This document shows positions 1 through 6,413 of a DNA stretch of 7,497 nucleotides, one piece after another. The stretch's first letter is position 1. Every line of letters starts with the position of its first letter. Below the pieces are notes generated by a model. That model searched no databases and was not told the origin of the DNA. It saw only the letters and a list, made by a program, of their open reading frames with translations. Made by a program: the position numbers and the translations under genes. Origin of the DNA: Desulfuromusa sp. (GTDB lineage Bacteria; Desulfobacterota; Desulfuromonadia; Desulfuromonadales; Geopsychrobacteraceae); NCBI GenBank assembly GCA_023145655.1, contig JAGLDI010000009.1, forward strand, positions 1 to 7,497. Reading direction: 5' to 3'.

Positions 1-245
1 GCTGCTTCAATAAACAACGAACCACTGCGCCGGAGTTCTTCTTTCAGACAGCCGACGGCGTTGTTCATTCCTGCACCGCGCAAGCTGTTGGAGCAGACCA
101 GTTCGGCCAACTTTTCACTTTGATGTGCTGGAGAAAATTGCAGCGGTTTCATTTCATAGAGTTTGACCTGAAAACCTTCTCTCGCAATTTGCCAGGCAGC
201 TTCACATCCGGCCAGGCCGGCACCGATAACGGTAATTTTGTCCAT
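1..245 (-). CDS. trmFO: Methylenetetrahydrofolate-tRNA-(uracil-5-)-methyltransferase TrmFO, N-terminal part
   Basis: TrmFO (formerly Gid) makes 5-methyluridine at position 54 of the tRNA T-loop, using methylenetetrahydrofolate as carbon donor and FAD as cofactor; it is cytosolic. Only the first 81 residues are here (the family is about 430-450 residues), cut by the window edge. Translation begins [18 protein letters not shown], with the FAD-binding Rossmann signature GAGLAG at residues 8-13. A family-typical stretch follows, LVCSNSLRG (49-57), whose Cys51 matches the flavin-adduct cysteine described for Bacillus TrmFO. The ATG at 245-243 has an AGGTG ribosome-binding site about 9 nt upstream. 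It lies 115 nt downstream of topA in the same orientation, an order seen in many Firmicutes and Deltaproteobacteria, often followed by xerC/hslV, which is not visible here. Seen: motifs and start. Known: reaction. Identification is firm despite truncation. Confidence 0.95.
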   Translation of the reverse strand, partial: MDKITVIGAGLAGCEAAWQIAREGFQVKLYEMKPLQFSPAHQSEKLAELVCSNSLRGAGMNNAVGCLKEELRRSGSLFIEA

Positions 246-271
246 TTTATTTACACCTGAAATATAAACTT

Positions 272-345
272 GCGACCAAGGCACGAAGGCACCAAGAACA
301 ACAAATATAATTTGCTTTTCTTGGTGCCTTGGCGTTTTGGTGGCG
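272..345. repeat. Intergenic imperfect inverted repeat with 8-bp periodicity
   Basis: Between topA and trmFO lies an inverted repeat with a perfect 13-bp core: AAGGCACCAAGAA (286-298) against TTCTTGGTGCCTT (318-330), separated by a 19-nt AT-rich loop. Homology continues outward imperfectly to about 272 and 345. Each arm is built from 8-bp units. The left arm has aaggcacg (278-285) and aaggcacc (286-293). The right arm has cttggtgc (320-327), cttggcgt (328-335) and tttggtgg (336-343). From general knowledge, interspersed arrays of the type 'accaagacacgaaggcaccaag' occur between genes in many environmental bacteria; membership is inferred. As RNA on the minus strand it would form a stem-loop in the topA-trmFO spacer. 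No U-run follows, so it is not a standard terminator. Confidence 0.75.
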
Positions 346-360
346 ATATGAGATTGAGTA

Positions 361-2727
361 TCAAGATTCTTTTTTGGTCGTTTTCCTGGTTGTGGTTTTT
401 TTCTTTGCTGCCGGCTTCTTTTTGGCCGTAGGTTTTTTAGCCGGAGTTTTTTTAATCGGTGGAATCAATTCCTTTTCCCAGTCACACTCTTCTTGTGGAC
501 AACGCTGTACAGTTCCCCACCGCTTGGTCACTTTGATCTCGGTGAGTGGCCAGCTACACTTCGGGCACGGCTCTTCCTTGGGAAGATTCCATAGCGCGTA
601 TTTACATTTCGGGTAGCGATTACAGGAATAGAAGATTTTTCCGTAACGGCTTTTCTTCTCCATCATCTCCCCTTCACCGCATTCGGGGCAGTTGATGCCG
701 AGGGATTTCGGTTTCTCCAGGGGTTGAATGTTTTTACATTTCGGGTAACCGCTGCAGGCTAGAAACTTGCCGTAGCGCCCGGTTTTTATCAACATCGGTT
801 CACCACATTTTTCACATTTCTCATCTGAAATAACCGGTTCCTCAACCTCTTTTCCATCAGAATTGAGAGGCTCCGTGTGACGGCAATCAGGAAAACCAGA
901 ACAGGCGAGAAAACGCCCCGAACGACCCAGTTTAATCACGAGCTCTTTGCCACACTCAGGACAGGTTTTATCGGTCTTTTCAGTGGTTATATCCGCCTTG
1001 CTGACTTCCTTGTCTTTACGGTGGAGCAGGGCGATAAAGGGGTCCCAGAACCGTTTGATCAGTGGTGTCCATGCCAGTTCTCCACGCGAAACAGCATCGA
1101 GATCTTCTTCGAGGGTGGCGGTAAAATCGTAATCGACATACTGACTGAAATGTTCTGTCAGTAGTTTTGTAACGACCCGTCCGGTATCTTCAGGGAAGAA
1201 AGTCCGTTTTTCCAAGTGGACATATTTTCGGGTGACCAGAGTATTCATGATGCTGGCATAGGTTGAGGGACGGCCAATGCCATACTCTTCCAGAGTTTTC
1301 ACCAGACTGGCTTCAGTAAAGCGGGGTGGTGGCTGGGTGAAGTGCTGCTCCGGGGTTAATTGTTCGTTAGTAAGCTTTTCCCCTTCGCTCAGCGGTGGCA
1401 ACAGCCCTTCTTTGTCTTCATTGTCGCCATTATCATTTCCTTCAATATAGAGAGCCATAAAACCGGGAAAACGGATCACCTGCCCCGTTGCGCGGAAACT
1501 GTATCGCTCTCCAGCACCGATATCGACACTGGTAGCATCAAAGATTGCCTGAGTCATTTGTGAGGCAACAGTCCGTTTCCAGATCAGCTCATAAAGTCGC
1601 TGCTGATCTGAGGTCAGAAATTGTTTCACTTGTGCAGGGGTCCTGGCAATAGATGTTGGACGGACTGCTTCGTGAGCTTCCTGGGCATTTTTACTTTTAT
1701 TTTTGAAAACACGGGGTTTTTTCAGTGCGTAACTTTCATCATAAATCTCACAGATAACCTCACGTGCTTCATCTGTTGCTATGGTTGAGAGGGCAACGGA
1801 GTCAGTACGCATATAGGTGATCAGGCCATGAGTCCCATCATCGACTTTGATCCCCTCGTAGAGTTTCTGGGCAACAGTCATGGTTTTTCGAGCCGAGAAA
1901 CCAAGCTTGCGGCTGGCTTCCTGCTGCAAGGTACTGGTGGTGAAAGGGGGAGCTGGATTGCGTTTCCGTTCTTTCTTTTTCAGTGCTGTAACTTGAAATT
2001 CGGCCTGTTTTAATTCGGCGAGAATATCTTCTGCTTGCTGTTGTGTCGTAATAGCAAATTTGGTCAGTGTTTTGCCATCACAACTATTGAGTTTTGCTGC
2101 GAGTTGATTCTTCGCCAGGTTGGCAAACAGTGCCTCAATGCTCCAGTATTCGCGGGGTTTAAACGCATCTATTTCATCTTCACGTTCACAGATCAGTCGC
2201 AGGGCGACCGATTGAACCCGTCCGGCGGAAAGACCGTAGCGAATCTTTTTCCAGAGAAATGGTGACAGGTTGAAGCCAACCAGATAATCAAGAACCGAAC
2301 GGGCCTGTTGGGCATCAACAAAATCCCGATCAATTGTGCGCGGATGAGCCATTGCTTCGGTGATAGCTGCCTGAGTAATCTCGTGAAAAGTAACTCTTTT
2401 AACAATAGGTTTCCCGGCTTTTTCATCAATTTCAAGAGCTTCCAGCAGGTGCCAGGCAATTGCTTCCCCTTCACGGTCAAGGTCAGTTGCGAGGATGAGT
2501 ACATCACTTTTGGCAACTTCTTTTTTCAGCAGGTTGATCTGTTTGATGCTGTCAGGAAGGATATGATATTTAGGCTTGAAATTGTCATCAATATCAACGG
2601 AGCCTTGCTTACTCGGAAGGGCCCGCACATGGCCATAGGAAGCAAGAACCTTGTGCCCCTTGCCGAGAAATTTTTCGATAGTCTTTGCTTTTGCCGGTGA
2701 TTCGACGATAACCAGTGATTGTGCCAT
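361..2727 (-). CDS. topA: DNA topoisomerase I (type IA), TopA
   Basis: TopA relaxes negative supercoils by cutting one DNA strand through a 5'-phosphotyrosine bond and passing the other strand. The 788-residue product opens with the Toprim domain: Glu9 in [12 protein letters not shown] and the metal-binding DxDxE of DLDREGE (82-88). The catalytic Tyr305 sits in [10 protein letters not shown] (301-310). Other type IA landmarks are [13 protein letters not shown] (167-179) and [12 protein letters not shown] (480-491). Four C-terminal cysteine modules follow: C589/C592/C609/C615, C638/C641/C658/C664, C680/C683/C702/C708 and C721/C724/C743/C748. The last 30 residues (759-788) are a Lys/Ala/Thr/Pro-rich basic tail resembling histone-H1-like tails, presumably for nonspecific DNA contact. 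The ATG has a GAGGT ribosome-binding site 5 nt upstream. The gene follows smg across an 85-nt spacer holding a terminator and a second hairpin, so it may have its own promoter, which I could not place. Length and motifs are normal. Confidence 0.98.
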   Translation of the reverse strand: MAQSLVIVESPAKAKTIEKFLGKGHKVLASYGHVRALPSKQGSVDIDDNFKPKYHILPDSIKQINLLKKEVAKSDVLILATDLDREGEAIAWHLLEALEIDEKAGKPIVKRVTFHEITQAAITEAMAHPRTIDRDFVDAQQARSVLDYLVGFNLSPFLWKKIRYGLSAGRVQSVALRLICEREDEIDAFKPREYWSIEALFANLAKNQLAAKLNSCDGKTLTKFAITTQQQAEDILAELKQAEFQVTALKKKERKRNPAPPFTTSTLQQEASRKLGFSARKTMTVAQKLYEGIKVDDGTHGLITYMRTDSVALSTIATDEAREVICEIYDESYALKKPRVFKNKSKNAQEAHEAVRPTSIARTPAQVKQFLTSDQQRLYELIWKRTVASQMTQAIFDATSVDIGAGERYSFRATGQVIRFPGFMALYIEGNDNGDNEDKEGLLPPLSEGEKLTNEQLTPEQHFTQPPPRFTEASLVKTLEEYGIGRPSTYASIMNTLVTRKYVHLEKRTFFPEDTGRVVTKLLTEHFSQYVDYDFTATLEEDLDAVSRGELAWTPLIKRFWDPFIALLHRKDKEVSKADITTEKTDKTCPECGKELVIKLGRSGRFLACSGFPDCRHTEPLNSDGKEVEEPVISDEKCEKCGEPMLIKTGRYGKFLACSGYPKCKNIQPLEKPKSLGINCPECGEGEMMEKKSRYGKIFYSCNRYPKCKYALWNLPKEEPCPKCSWPLTEIKVTKRWGTVQRCPQEECDWEKELIPPIKKTPAKKPTAKKKPAAKKKTTTRKTTKKES

Positions 2728-2742
2728 CTATGACCTCGATAT

Positions 2743-2770
2743 GCCTCATCCTCAATAAGTCAGGATGGGC
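2743..2770 (-). other. Stem-loop in the topA leader
   Basis: In the spacer upstream of topA, GCC-(T)-CATCCT (2743-2752) pairs with AGGATG-GGC (2762-2770): nine pairs with a single bulged base around a 9-nt loop. It lies about 5 nt upstream of the topA ribosome-binding site (GAGGT, plus-strand ACCTC at 2733-2737) and just downstream of the smg terminator. It may be an mRNA-stabilising or regulatory leader structure; there is no evidence of function beyond the pairing. Confidence 0.35.
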
Positions 2771-2776
2771 AGATGT

Positions 2777-2804
2777 AAAAAGAGTTGTGCCTTTGACACA
2801 ACCC
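2777..2804 (-). terminator. Probable rho-independent terminator after smg
   Basis: Read on the minus strand, GGGTTGTG (2804-2797) pairs with CACAACTC (2789-2782) as an 8-bp stem with one G-U pair and a 7-nt loop, followed directly by TTTTT (2781-2777). It starts 9 nt after the smg stop codon. The stem is only moderately stable, so it may attenuate rather than fully end the dprA-smg transcript before topA. In the other direction a T6 run (2809-2814) lies 4 nt past the stem, so weak bidirectional activity is possible. Confidence 0.6.
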
Positions 2805-2812
2805 GACATTTT

Positions 2813-3292
2813 TTAATGATAAATACGATCCCAGTCGTTTTCCAGAAAGCAGTTTATTTCTCGCAACCAGAGGTTGCTGGAGCGTGACAGAAGGGTCAGA
2901 CTGGTGATTATTTTGATCTCCTGTTCATTGATTGGACTCTCTGCTGAGTGAAGTGCCCGATCAATAATTTCCTCCTGAGCTTCATTGGTGAGAAGCCCCA
3001 TGGTGCGGACCTTGATTAGAAAACCTCTGGCTTCCGTGGTCAATTTCTGTTGTTCCTGATCGCTGAATACCCGGTAGGTGGGTAGCTCCATCAGGGGAGA
3101 AATTGTCACTGCCTCAGTTTGAGGCTGTAGGGCGATGGTTTCCATCCAGGAGATGGCATCATTGATCTCATCAGCATCAAAGCCGACCGATATCAATTCA
3201 GTCATCAGTTCCTGCTCGCTGATCGGGGTATCTTTTGCCCCCAGAACATATTGGGCGATCAGATTGACAATCGCCAGAACTCGTTCACGCAA
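2813..3292 (-). CDS. smg: Smg family protein (DUF494)
   Basis: A 159-residue protein recognised as Smg/DUF494 by length (the E. coli member is about 157 residues), overall pattern and position between dprA and topA. Family-like segments include ELISVGFDADEINDAISWME (31-50), a YRVFSDQE stretch near 73-80, an EARGFL segment near 87-92 and an IIDRAL motif near 108-113. It looks like a soluble, helix-rich, acidic cytosolic protein without signal peptide or membrane segment. Its biochemical role is unknown in the family; linkage to dprA and topA suggests DNA processing but is not proof. The start is TTG at 3292-3290, chosen because GGAGG lies 4 nt upstream and the N-terminus MRERVLAIV fits my recollection of deltaproteobacterial homologues. 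The dprA stop is only 24 nt upstream, so the two are probably cotranscribed. A hairpin with a T-run follows the gene. Confidence 0.9.
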   Translation of the reverse strand: MRERVLAIVNLIAQYVLGAKDTPISEQELMTELISVGFDADEINDAISWMETIALQPQTEAVTISPLMELPTYRVFSDQEQQKLTTEARGFLIKVRTMGLLTNEAQEEIIDRALHSAESPINEQEIKIITSLTLLSRSSNLWLREINCFLENDWDRIYH

Positions 3293-3316
3293 GGAGCCTC
3301 CAAACGGGCTTAAAAT

Positions 3317-4405
3317 TTACAGTTCTCCACGAATATAGTGGTTTCCAGGGAGTGTTTGTATCCCGCCCCGGAGCTCTAGGTCGAGTAAAATAGCGGAAAG
3401 CTCCATGGGAGTCAAGCCGCATTCCCTCGCTATTTCGTCACTGTGCTGAGGTTCATGTCCGAGAATTTGGAAGACTCTTAGTGCTGGCCCATCAAGTTGA
3501 TCGGCAAAATTATTGAATTGAGTCTGTTTATGTCGAGTTGGTTGGTTTGGCCAAAGTGATTGGAGAATATCGCTGGCTTCAGTCACCAATTGAGCCCCCT
3601 CTTTCAAGAGTCGATTGGTTCCTCTACTGTTGGGATTTTGTACGGCTCCCGGAATAGCAAACAGTTCGCGCCCCTGTTCCAGGGCAAAGTCACCCGTGAT
3701 GAGGGAGCCACTTTTTTCGACCGCCTCCACAATCAGCACACCACGACTGAGACCGCTGATAATTCTATTGCGGCCGGGGAAATGGCCAGCAAGTGGCGGT
3801 GTCTCCGGTGGGTATTCGGTAATAATGGCATTGTTCTGCTGGATCTCATGAAACAATTTACTGTTTTCTGGGGGATAGATCCGATCGATACCACAGCCGA
3901 GGACCGCGATCGTCGCCCCTTTGGCATCGAGTGCACCACGGTGTGCGGCACTATCAACCCCGCGCGCCAACCCACTAACGATACAGATTTCGTGCTGAGC
4001 CAGGGTGGTTGCCAGATTTCTGGCCAAAGTTAATCCGGCACTGGTTGCCCGCCGTGAACCCACAATGGCAAAGCACTCTTTTTCTGGGAGTTTCCCACGC
4101 AAGTACAGTAGCGCAGGTGGATCGTGAATTTCCCGCAACAGAGGGGGGTAATCATCATCCCAAAAGCTGATCAGACGAATCTGCTGTGATTCCAGTTTAC
4201 GATGAACTTGTTGAAATCTTTCTCCATTTTCTGTGGGAACTGTATTGCAAAGTGCTTCTGCCAGACCTGCTTCCCGCCAATGTTGTGGCGGAGCCTGGAG
4301 GGCAGCGCTGAAATCAGCAAAATATTGATGGAGTTTAAATAGAGCGATACGCCCAAGACCGGGGGTCAGATGGAGTCTCAACAAAGCTTGTTGTGCAGCA
4401 TTCAT
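3317..4405 (-). CDS. dprA: DNA-processing protein DprA (Smf)
   Basis: DprA binds single-stranded DNA and loads RecA on it during natural transformation; it is also widespread in bacteria not known to be competent. The 362-residue product has an N-terminal helical region with a helix-hairpin-helix-like start (LTPGLGRIAL, 13-22). The Rossmann-fold DprA core runs from about 75 to 285, with FAIVGSRRATSAG (112-124), IVSGLARGVDSAAHRGAL (142-159), AVLGCGIDRIYPPEN (167-181) and FPGRNRIISGLSRG (209-222). A winged-helix-like C-terminal domain (about 300-360; LRVFQILGHEPQHSDEIA) matches the DML1-like module of longer DprA proteins. The ATG has a strong purine-rich site (GGGGAGGGG) about 5-7 nt upstream. 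The gene follows a strong terminator, so it probably begins a new unit with smg 24 nt downstream. The promoter is unclear: only a weak TTGTCA/TGCTAT pair was seen. All key motifs are intact. Confidence 0.97.
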   Translation of the reverse strand: MNAAQQALLRLHLTPGLGRIALFKLHQYFADFSAALQAPPQHWREAGLAEALCNTVPTENGERFQQVHRKLESQQIRLISFWDDDYPPLLREIHDPPALLYLRGKLPEKECFAIVGSRRATSAGLTLARNLATTLAQHEICIVSGLARGVDSAAHRGALDAKGATIAVLGCGIDRIYPPENSKLFHEIQQNNAIITEYPPETPPLAGHFPGRNRIISGLSRGVLIVEAVEKSGSLITGDFALEQGRELFAIPGAVQNPNSRGTNRLLKEGAQLVTEASDILQSLWPNQPTRHKQTQFNNFADQLDGPALRVFQILGHEPQHSDEIARECGLTPMELSAILLDLELRGGIQTLPGNHYIRGEL

Positions 4406-4452
4406 TCTTTCCCCTCCCCTTAAAATAGCAATCTAAGTGATCCGGCCTGACA

Positions 4453-4491
4453 ACAAAAAAAGGATTGAAGAGTCTCCAATCCTTTTTTTGT
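4453..4491. terminator. Strong bidirectional intrinsic terminator between lysM gene and dprA
   Basis: A perfect 15-bp inverted repeat: ACAAAAAAAGGATTG (4453-4467) against CAATCCTTTTTTTGT (4477-4491) with a 9-nt loop. The inner GGATTG/CAATCC stem is flanked by A7 and T7, so a transcript from either side has a G+C-containing stem followed by seven U. On the minus strand it would end the cpoB-lysM transcript before dprA. No plus-strand gene is present, so only that direction is likely used. Confidence 0.9.
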
Positions 4492-4499
4492 CATTTATG

Positions 4500-4562
4500 T
4501 TTTTATCGGGAAATCATCGAGCTGTCAATGGGTGACAACTGAGACATCATCCCCGATAAAAA
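4500..4562. repeat. Nested inverted repeat across the lysM gene 3' end
   Basis: TTTTTATCGGG (4500-4510) and CCCGATAAAAA (4552-4562) are perfect 11-bp inverted copies enclosing the stop codon of the LysM gene. Within the 41-nt interval GCTGTCA (4521-4527) and TGACAAC (4533-4539) form a second small hairpin that includes the TGA stop itself. With the terminator just downstream, the transcript end could fold into three stem-loops. Half of the outer repeat is coding (it overlaps residues near FIGDDVS). Confidence 0.55.
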
Positions 4563-5538
4563 TTGACTCGACAGTTTTTATGATGAGAGCAGAAGTCGTT
4601 TTTGTTTTGGTTTCAATCGCGATAGCAGCACCAAGGACGACATCCGGTAGTTGCATTTCTTTGGCATGCTTGATGATTTCAGCAGAGGCTTCACGGGGCC
4701 GGGAAATGTAAAAAAGATTACCGTTGACCACGCCATCATCACTGCCTAAGTTAACAAAAATAATATCATTGGTCGAGAGAGCCCCTTTTCCCTCCCGTGC
4801 TGCAATAACATATCCTTTCTGATCGCTTGTCCCACGTTGTAGGGTGATTTCTTTCTGTGGTGGAGTATATTCAAACAGCTCCGCACCACGGGTGATTTCG
4901 CTGAATATATCCCCAATTTTAGCTATGACTGTTTCACCAAGAAATTCGGTAACTTGCAGAGATCCAAGATTTAGCATCATGGGTCCAATTGGTTTATTAG
5001 TGTGGGGGTTTCTGACCATATCGCTACGTTGGAATATACCGTAAGTATCACCGACGGCAACACTTGACATATCAGCCATCTCAAGAAAAACGATATCATG
5101 TTTTGACAGTAAAATTCGGTTATCAACTGAATCTACCAATATCCCGAGTGGTTGCTCATCGGTCAGAATAAATCCTTCAGCACCGGTTGCCTTGAATATT
5201 TTAGCATCCTCAGGTTCTTCGGCTATTGGTTCATTATCTGCTATTTCATCGGCTGGTTTTTCTGCTTCCGGATAGGCGGGGATAATTTCCAGACGACCAT
5301 CCAGAATCCGTACCTTTTGTCCCGGGAAAATCAGGTGGGGGTTGGTGATATCCGGGTTCTTTGCCCAGACATTTGGCCAATAGTAAGGGTCACCAATAAA
5401 TTTTTCAGAAAGACCCCAAAGGGTGTCTCCTTTTTTGATTGTGTAAATTTGCTCTTCAGCAGCAATTGCCAGACTTGTTCCTGATAAAACCAGCAATAGA
5501 ACCAGCAGCGATAACCAGCGAAAGCTTATTCGTGTCAT
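4525..5538 (-). CDS. Secreted LysM-domain protein with unassigned C-terminal domain
   Basis: A 337-residue exported protein. A Sec signal peptide spans residues 1-27 (basic MTRISFR start, leucine-rich core, AIAAEE junction; cleavage probably near 26-28). A single LysM domain follows (about 31-78), starting YTIKKGDTLWGLSEKF and ending NPHLIFPGQKVRI, the fold that binds N-acetylglucosamine chains of peptidoglycan. It contains the WPNVWAKNP form typical of Gram-negative LysM proteins. An acidic Pro/Glu linker (about 87-112) leads to a 220-residue beta-rich region (116-336) with repeated valine/glycine motifs such as VGDTYGIFQ and FVNLGSDDGVVNGNLFYI. I see no catalytic motif there, so this is a binding or scaffold protein rather than a hydrolase. 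The ATG has GAGGG about 6 nt upstream. It lies 30 nt downstream of the CpoB-like gene, probably cotranscribed, and both would work in the periplasm. LysM assignment is firm; function is not known. Confidence 0.9.
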   Translation of the reverse strand: MTRISFRWLSLLVLLLVLSGTSLAIAAEEQIYTIKKGDTLWGLSEKFIGDPYYWPNVWAKNPDITNPHLIFPGQKVRILDGRLEIIPAYPEAEKPADEIADNEPIAEEPEDAKIFKATGAEGFILTDEQPLGILVDSVDNRILLSKHDIVFLEMADMSSVAVGDTYGIFQRSDMVRNPHTNKPIGPMMLNLGSLQVTEFLGETVIAKIGDIFSEITRGAELFEYTPPQKEITLQRGTSDQKGYVIAAREGKGALSTNDIIFVNLGSDDGVVNGNLFYISRPREASAEIIKHAKEMQLPDVVLGAAIAIETKTKTTSALIIKTVESIFIGDDVSVVTH

Positions 5539-5568
5539 CAGTTCCCTCTCAGACAGAGCTGTAAACCG

Positions 5569-6285
5569 TTAATTATTCGGTTCCTCGCTCCGGTAAAAAT
5601 GTTGCGCTTCCGGACTTTCCGGATAATTGCTACGCAACTGTTCTAGGACGTTGTCGGCTTGTATCTGCAGCCCCTGTTGTTGATAGATTTGTGCTAATTG
5701 CATGAGTGCGGCAGGTTTTTTTTTCTGCGCATCTGGATTAGAAATAATGAGTCGTAGATTGTTTATCGCCAAGTTGGTTTTGTCTTGGGATAATTGTGCA
5801 CTGGCTAACCAGTAACGGGCATTTGGAGAGTACTGATGATCTGGAAACTCCCGTAAAAAATCTTGAAAGCCCGTTTCGGCAGTCGCAAAGTTTCCAGCTG
5901 CCAGATTAGAAAATGCTTCCAGATACGATGATGCTGATGCGGCAATTTTGACCGCTTCCTGATTCGGAAGAACTTGGCTCTGAGACCCTGATACGATGAT
6001 GATCGGAGACGTTGCTCCTGCTTGTTGTGGTGATTCAATATTATCTTGAATTTGTTCTGAGACTAAATTTTCTGCAGTTAATTGTTGTTGTAATTGATTG
6101 ATTTTCTGCTGTAACTGCTGCAGTTGTGTCGCTTGCTCTTGCTGCTGCTGTTTTATTTCGTGGAGCTGCTGTTTTAATGCTCCCGATGGAGCAATGCCTG
6201 TTGTCGGGGCACAAGAACTGAATAGCAGAACAAATCCCAAAATTGGGATAAGTTTGATTATCGGAGTTGGGTGGGGGACTCTCAT
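5569..6285 (-). CDS. CpoB/YbgF-like TPR lipoprotein
   Basis: A 238-residue predicted lipoprotein. The signal peptide has a hydrophobic core (LIPILGFVLL) and lipobox LFSSC, with Cys25 the likely lipidation site. Next comes a glutamine-rich coiled coil (about 36-72; heptad-like LQQLQQKINQLQQQL), a polar linker, and three TPR-type repeats (about 120-150, 155-186, 191-224) with the YbgF signature YLEAFSNLAAGNFATAE, FLREFPDH and ARYWLASAQL. The order signal, Q-rich coiled coil, linker, TPRs matches CpoB/YbgF, which coordinates Tol-Pal and peptidoglycan synthesis at the septum. Classical CpoB is soluble periplasmic; this one appears lipid-anchored, and tol-pal genes are not in the window, so it may be a paralogue. 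The ATG at 6285 is the first suitable start; its nearest purine-rich site (TGGAG) is about 13 nt away, unusually far. It leads the unit with the LysM gene behind a consensus promoter. Confidence 0.85.
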   Translation of the reverse strand: MRVPHPTPIIKLIPILGFVLLFSSCAPTTGIAPSGALKQQLHEIKQQQQEQATQLQQLQQKINQLQQQLTAENLVSEQIQDNIESPQQAGATSPIIIVSGSQSQVLPNQEAVKIAASASSYLEAFSNLAAGNFATAETGFQDFLREFPDHQYSPNARYWLASAQLSQDKTNLAINNLRLIISNPDAQKKKPAALMQLAQIYQQQGLQIQADNVLEQLRSNYPESPEAQHFYRSEEPNN

Positions 6286-6345
6286 CAGTTTAACAGAACT
6301 CCACAGCTGATTTACGCAATAAACAATAAAAACTAATCTGTAAAA

Positions 6346-6372
6346 ATTATAGTTTTCTTAACAGGTTGTCAA
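6346..6372 (-). promoter_or_regulatory. Sigma-70 type promoter for the cpoB-like/lysM unit
   Basis: On the minus strand an exact TTGACA (-35, plus-strand 6367-6372) is followed after 15 bp by an exact TATAAT (-10, 6346-6351). Transcription would start near 6339, giving a leader of about 54 nt before the ATG at 6285. The surrounding spacer is AT-rich, as expected for a promoter. The 15-bp spacing is shorter than the optimal 17, which would lower strength despite both boxes matching consensus. Confidence 0.65.
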
Positions 6373-6394
6373 GCTGGAAAGATGAGAATACTCC

Positions 6395-6413
6395 AAAAAA
6401 GCAGCTAAAAGCT
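6395..6413 (-). terminator. Weak candidate terminator after the methyltransferase gene
   Basis: On the minus strand AGCT (6413-6410), a 3-nt TTT loop and AGCT (6406-6403) are followed by GC and a T6 run (6400-6395), immediately at the methyltransferase stop codon. The 4-bp stem is short, so termination would be inefficient, but the position between the stop codon and the next promoter fits. Confidence 0.3.

Noticed and set aside
246..360. CRISPR or attachment-site reading of the topA-trmFO repeat
   Set aside because: There are no equal-length spacers, no integrase or cas genes, and the 8-bp units are contiguous within an inverted repeat.
2308..2700. Open frame of 130 codons on the plus strand opposite the topA Toprim region
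   Set aside because: Shadow of a highly conserved coding region; no independent support.
3560..4033. Open frame of 157 codons on the plus strand opposite dprA
   Set aside because: It is antisense to the conserved DprA core, shows no domain features or ribosome-binding site, and is explained by codon bias of dprA.
4418..4452. Possible dprA promoter TTGTCA-17-TGCTAT (minus strand)
   Set aside because: The -10 box matches consensus at only three of six positions; the alternative extended TGCTATTTT would start transcription inside the ribosome-binding site.
6098..6310. Cysteine-rich plus-strand open frame
   Set aside because: The cysteines are the antisense reading of the CAG/CAA glutamine repeats in the CpoB-like coiled coil, not a metal-binding peptide.
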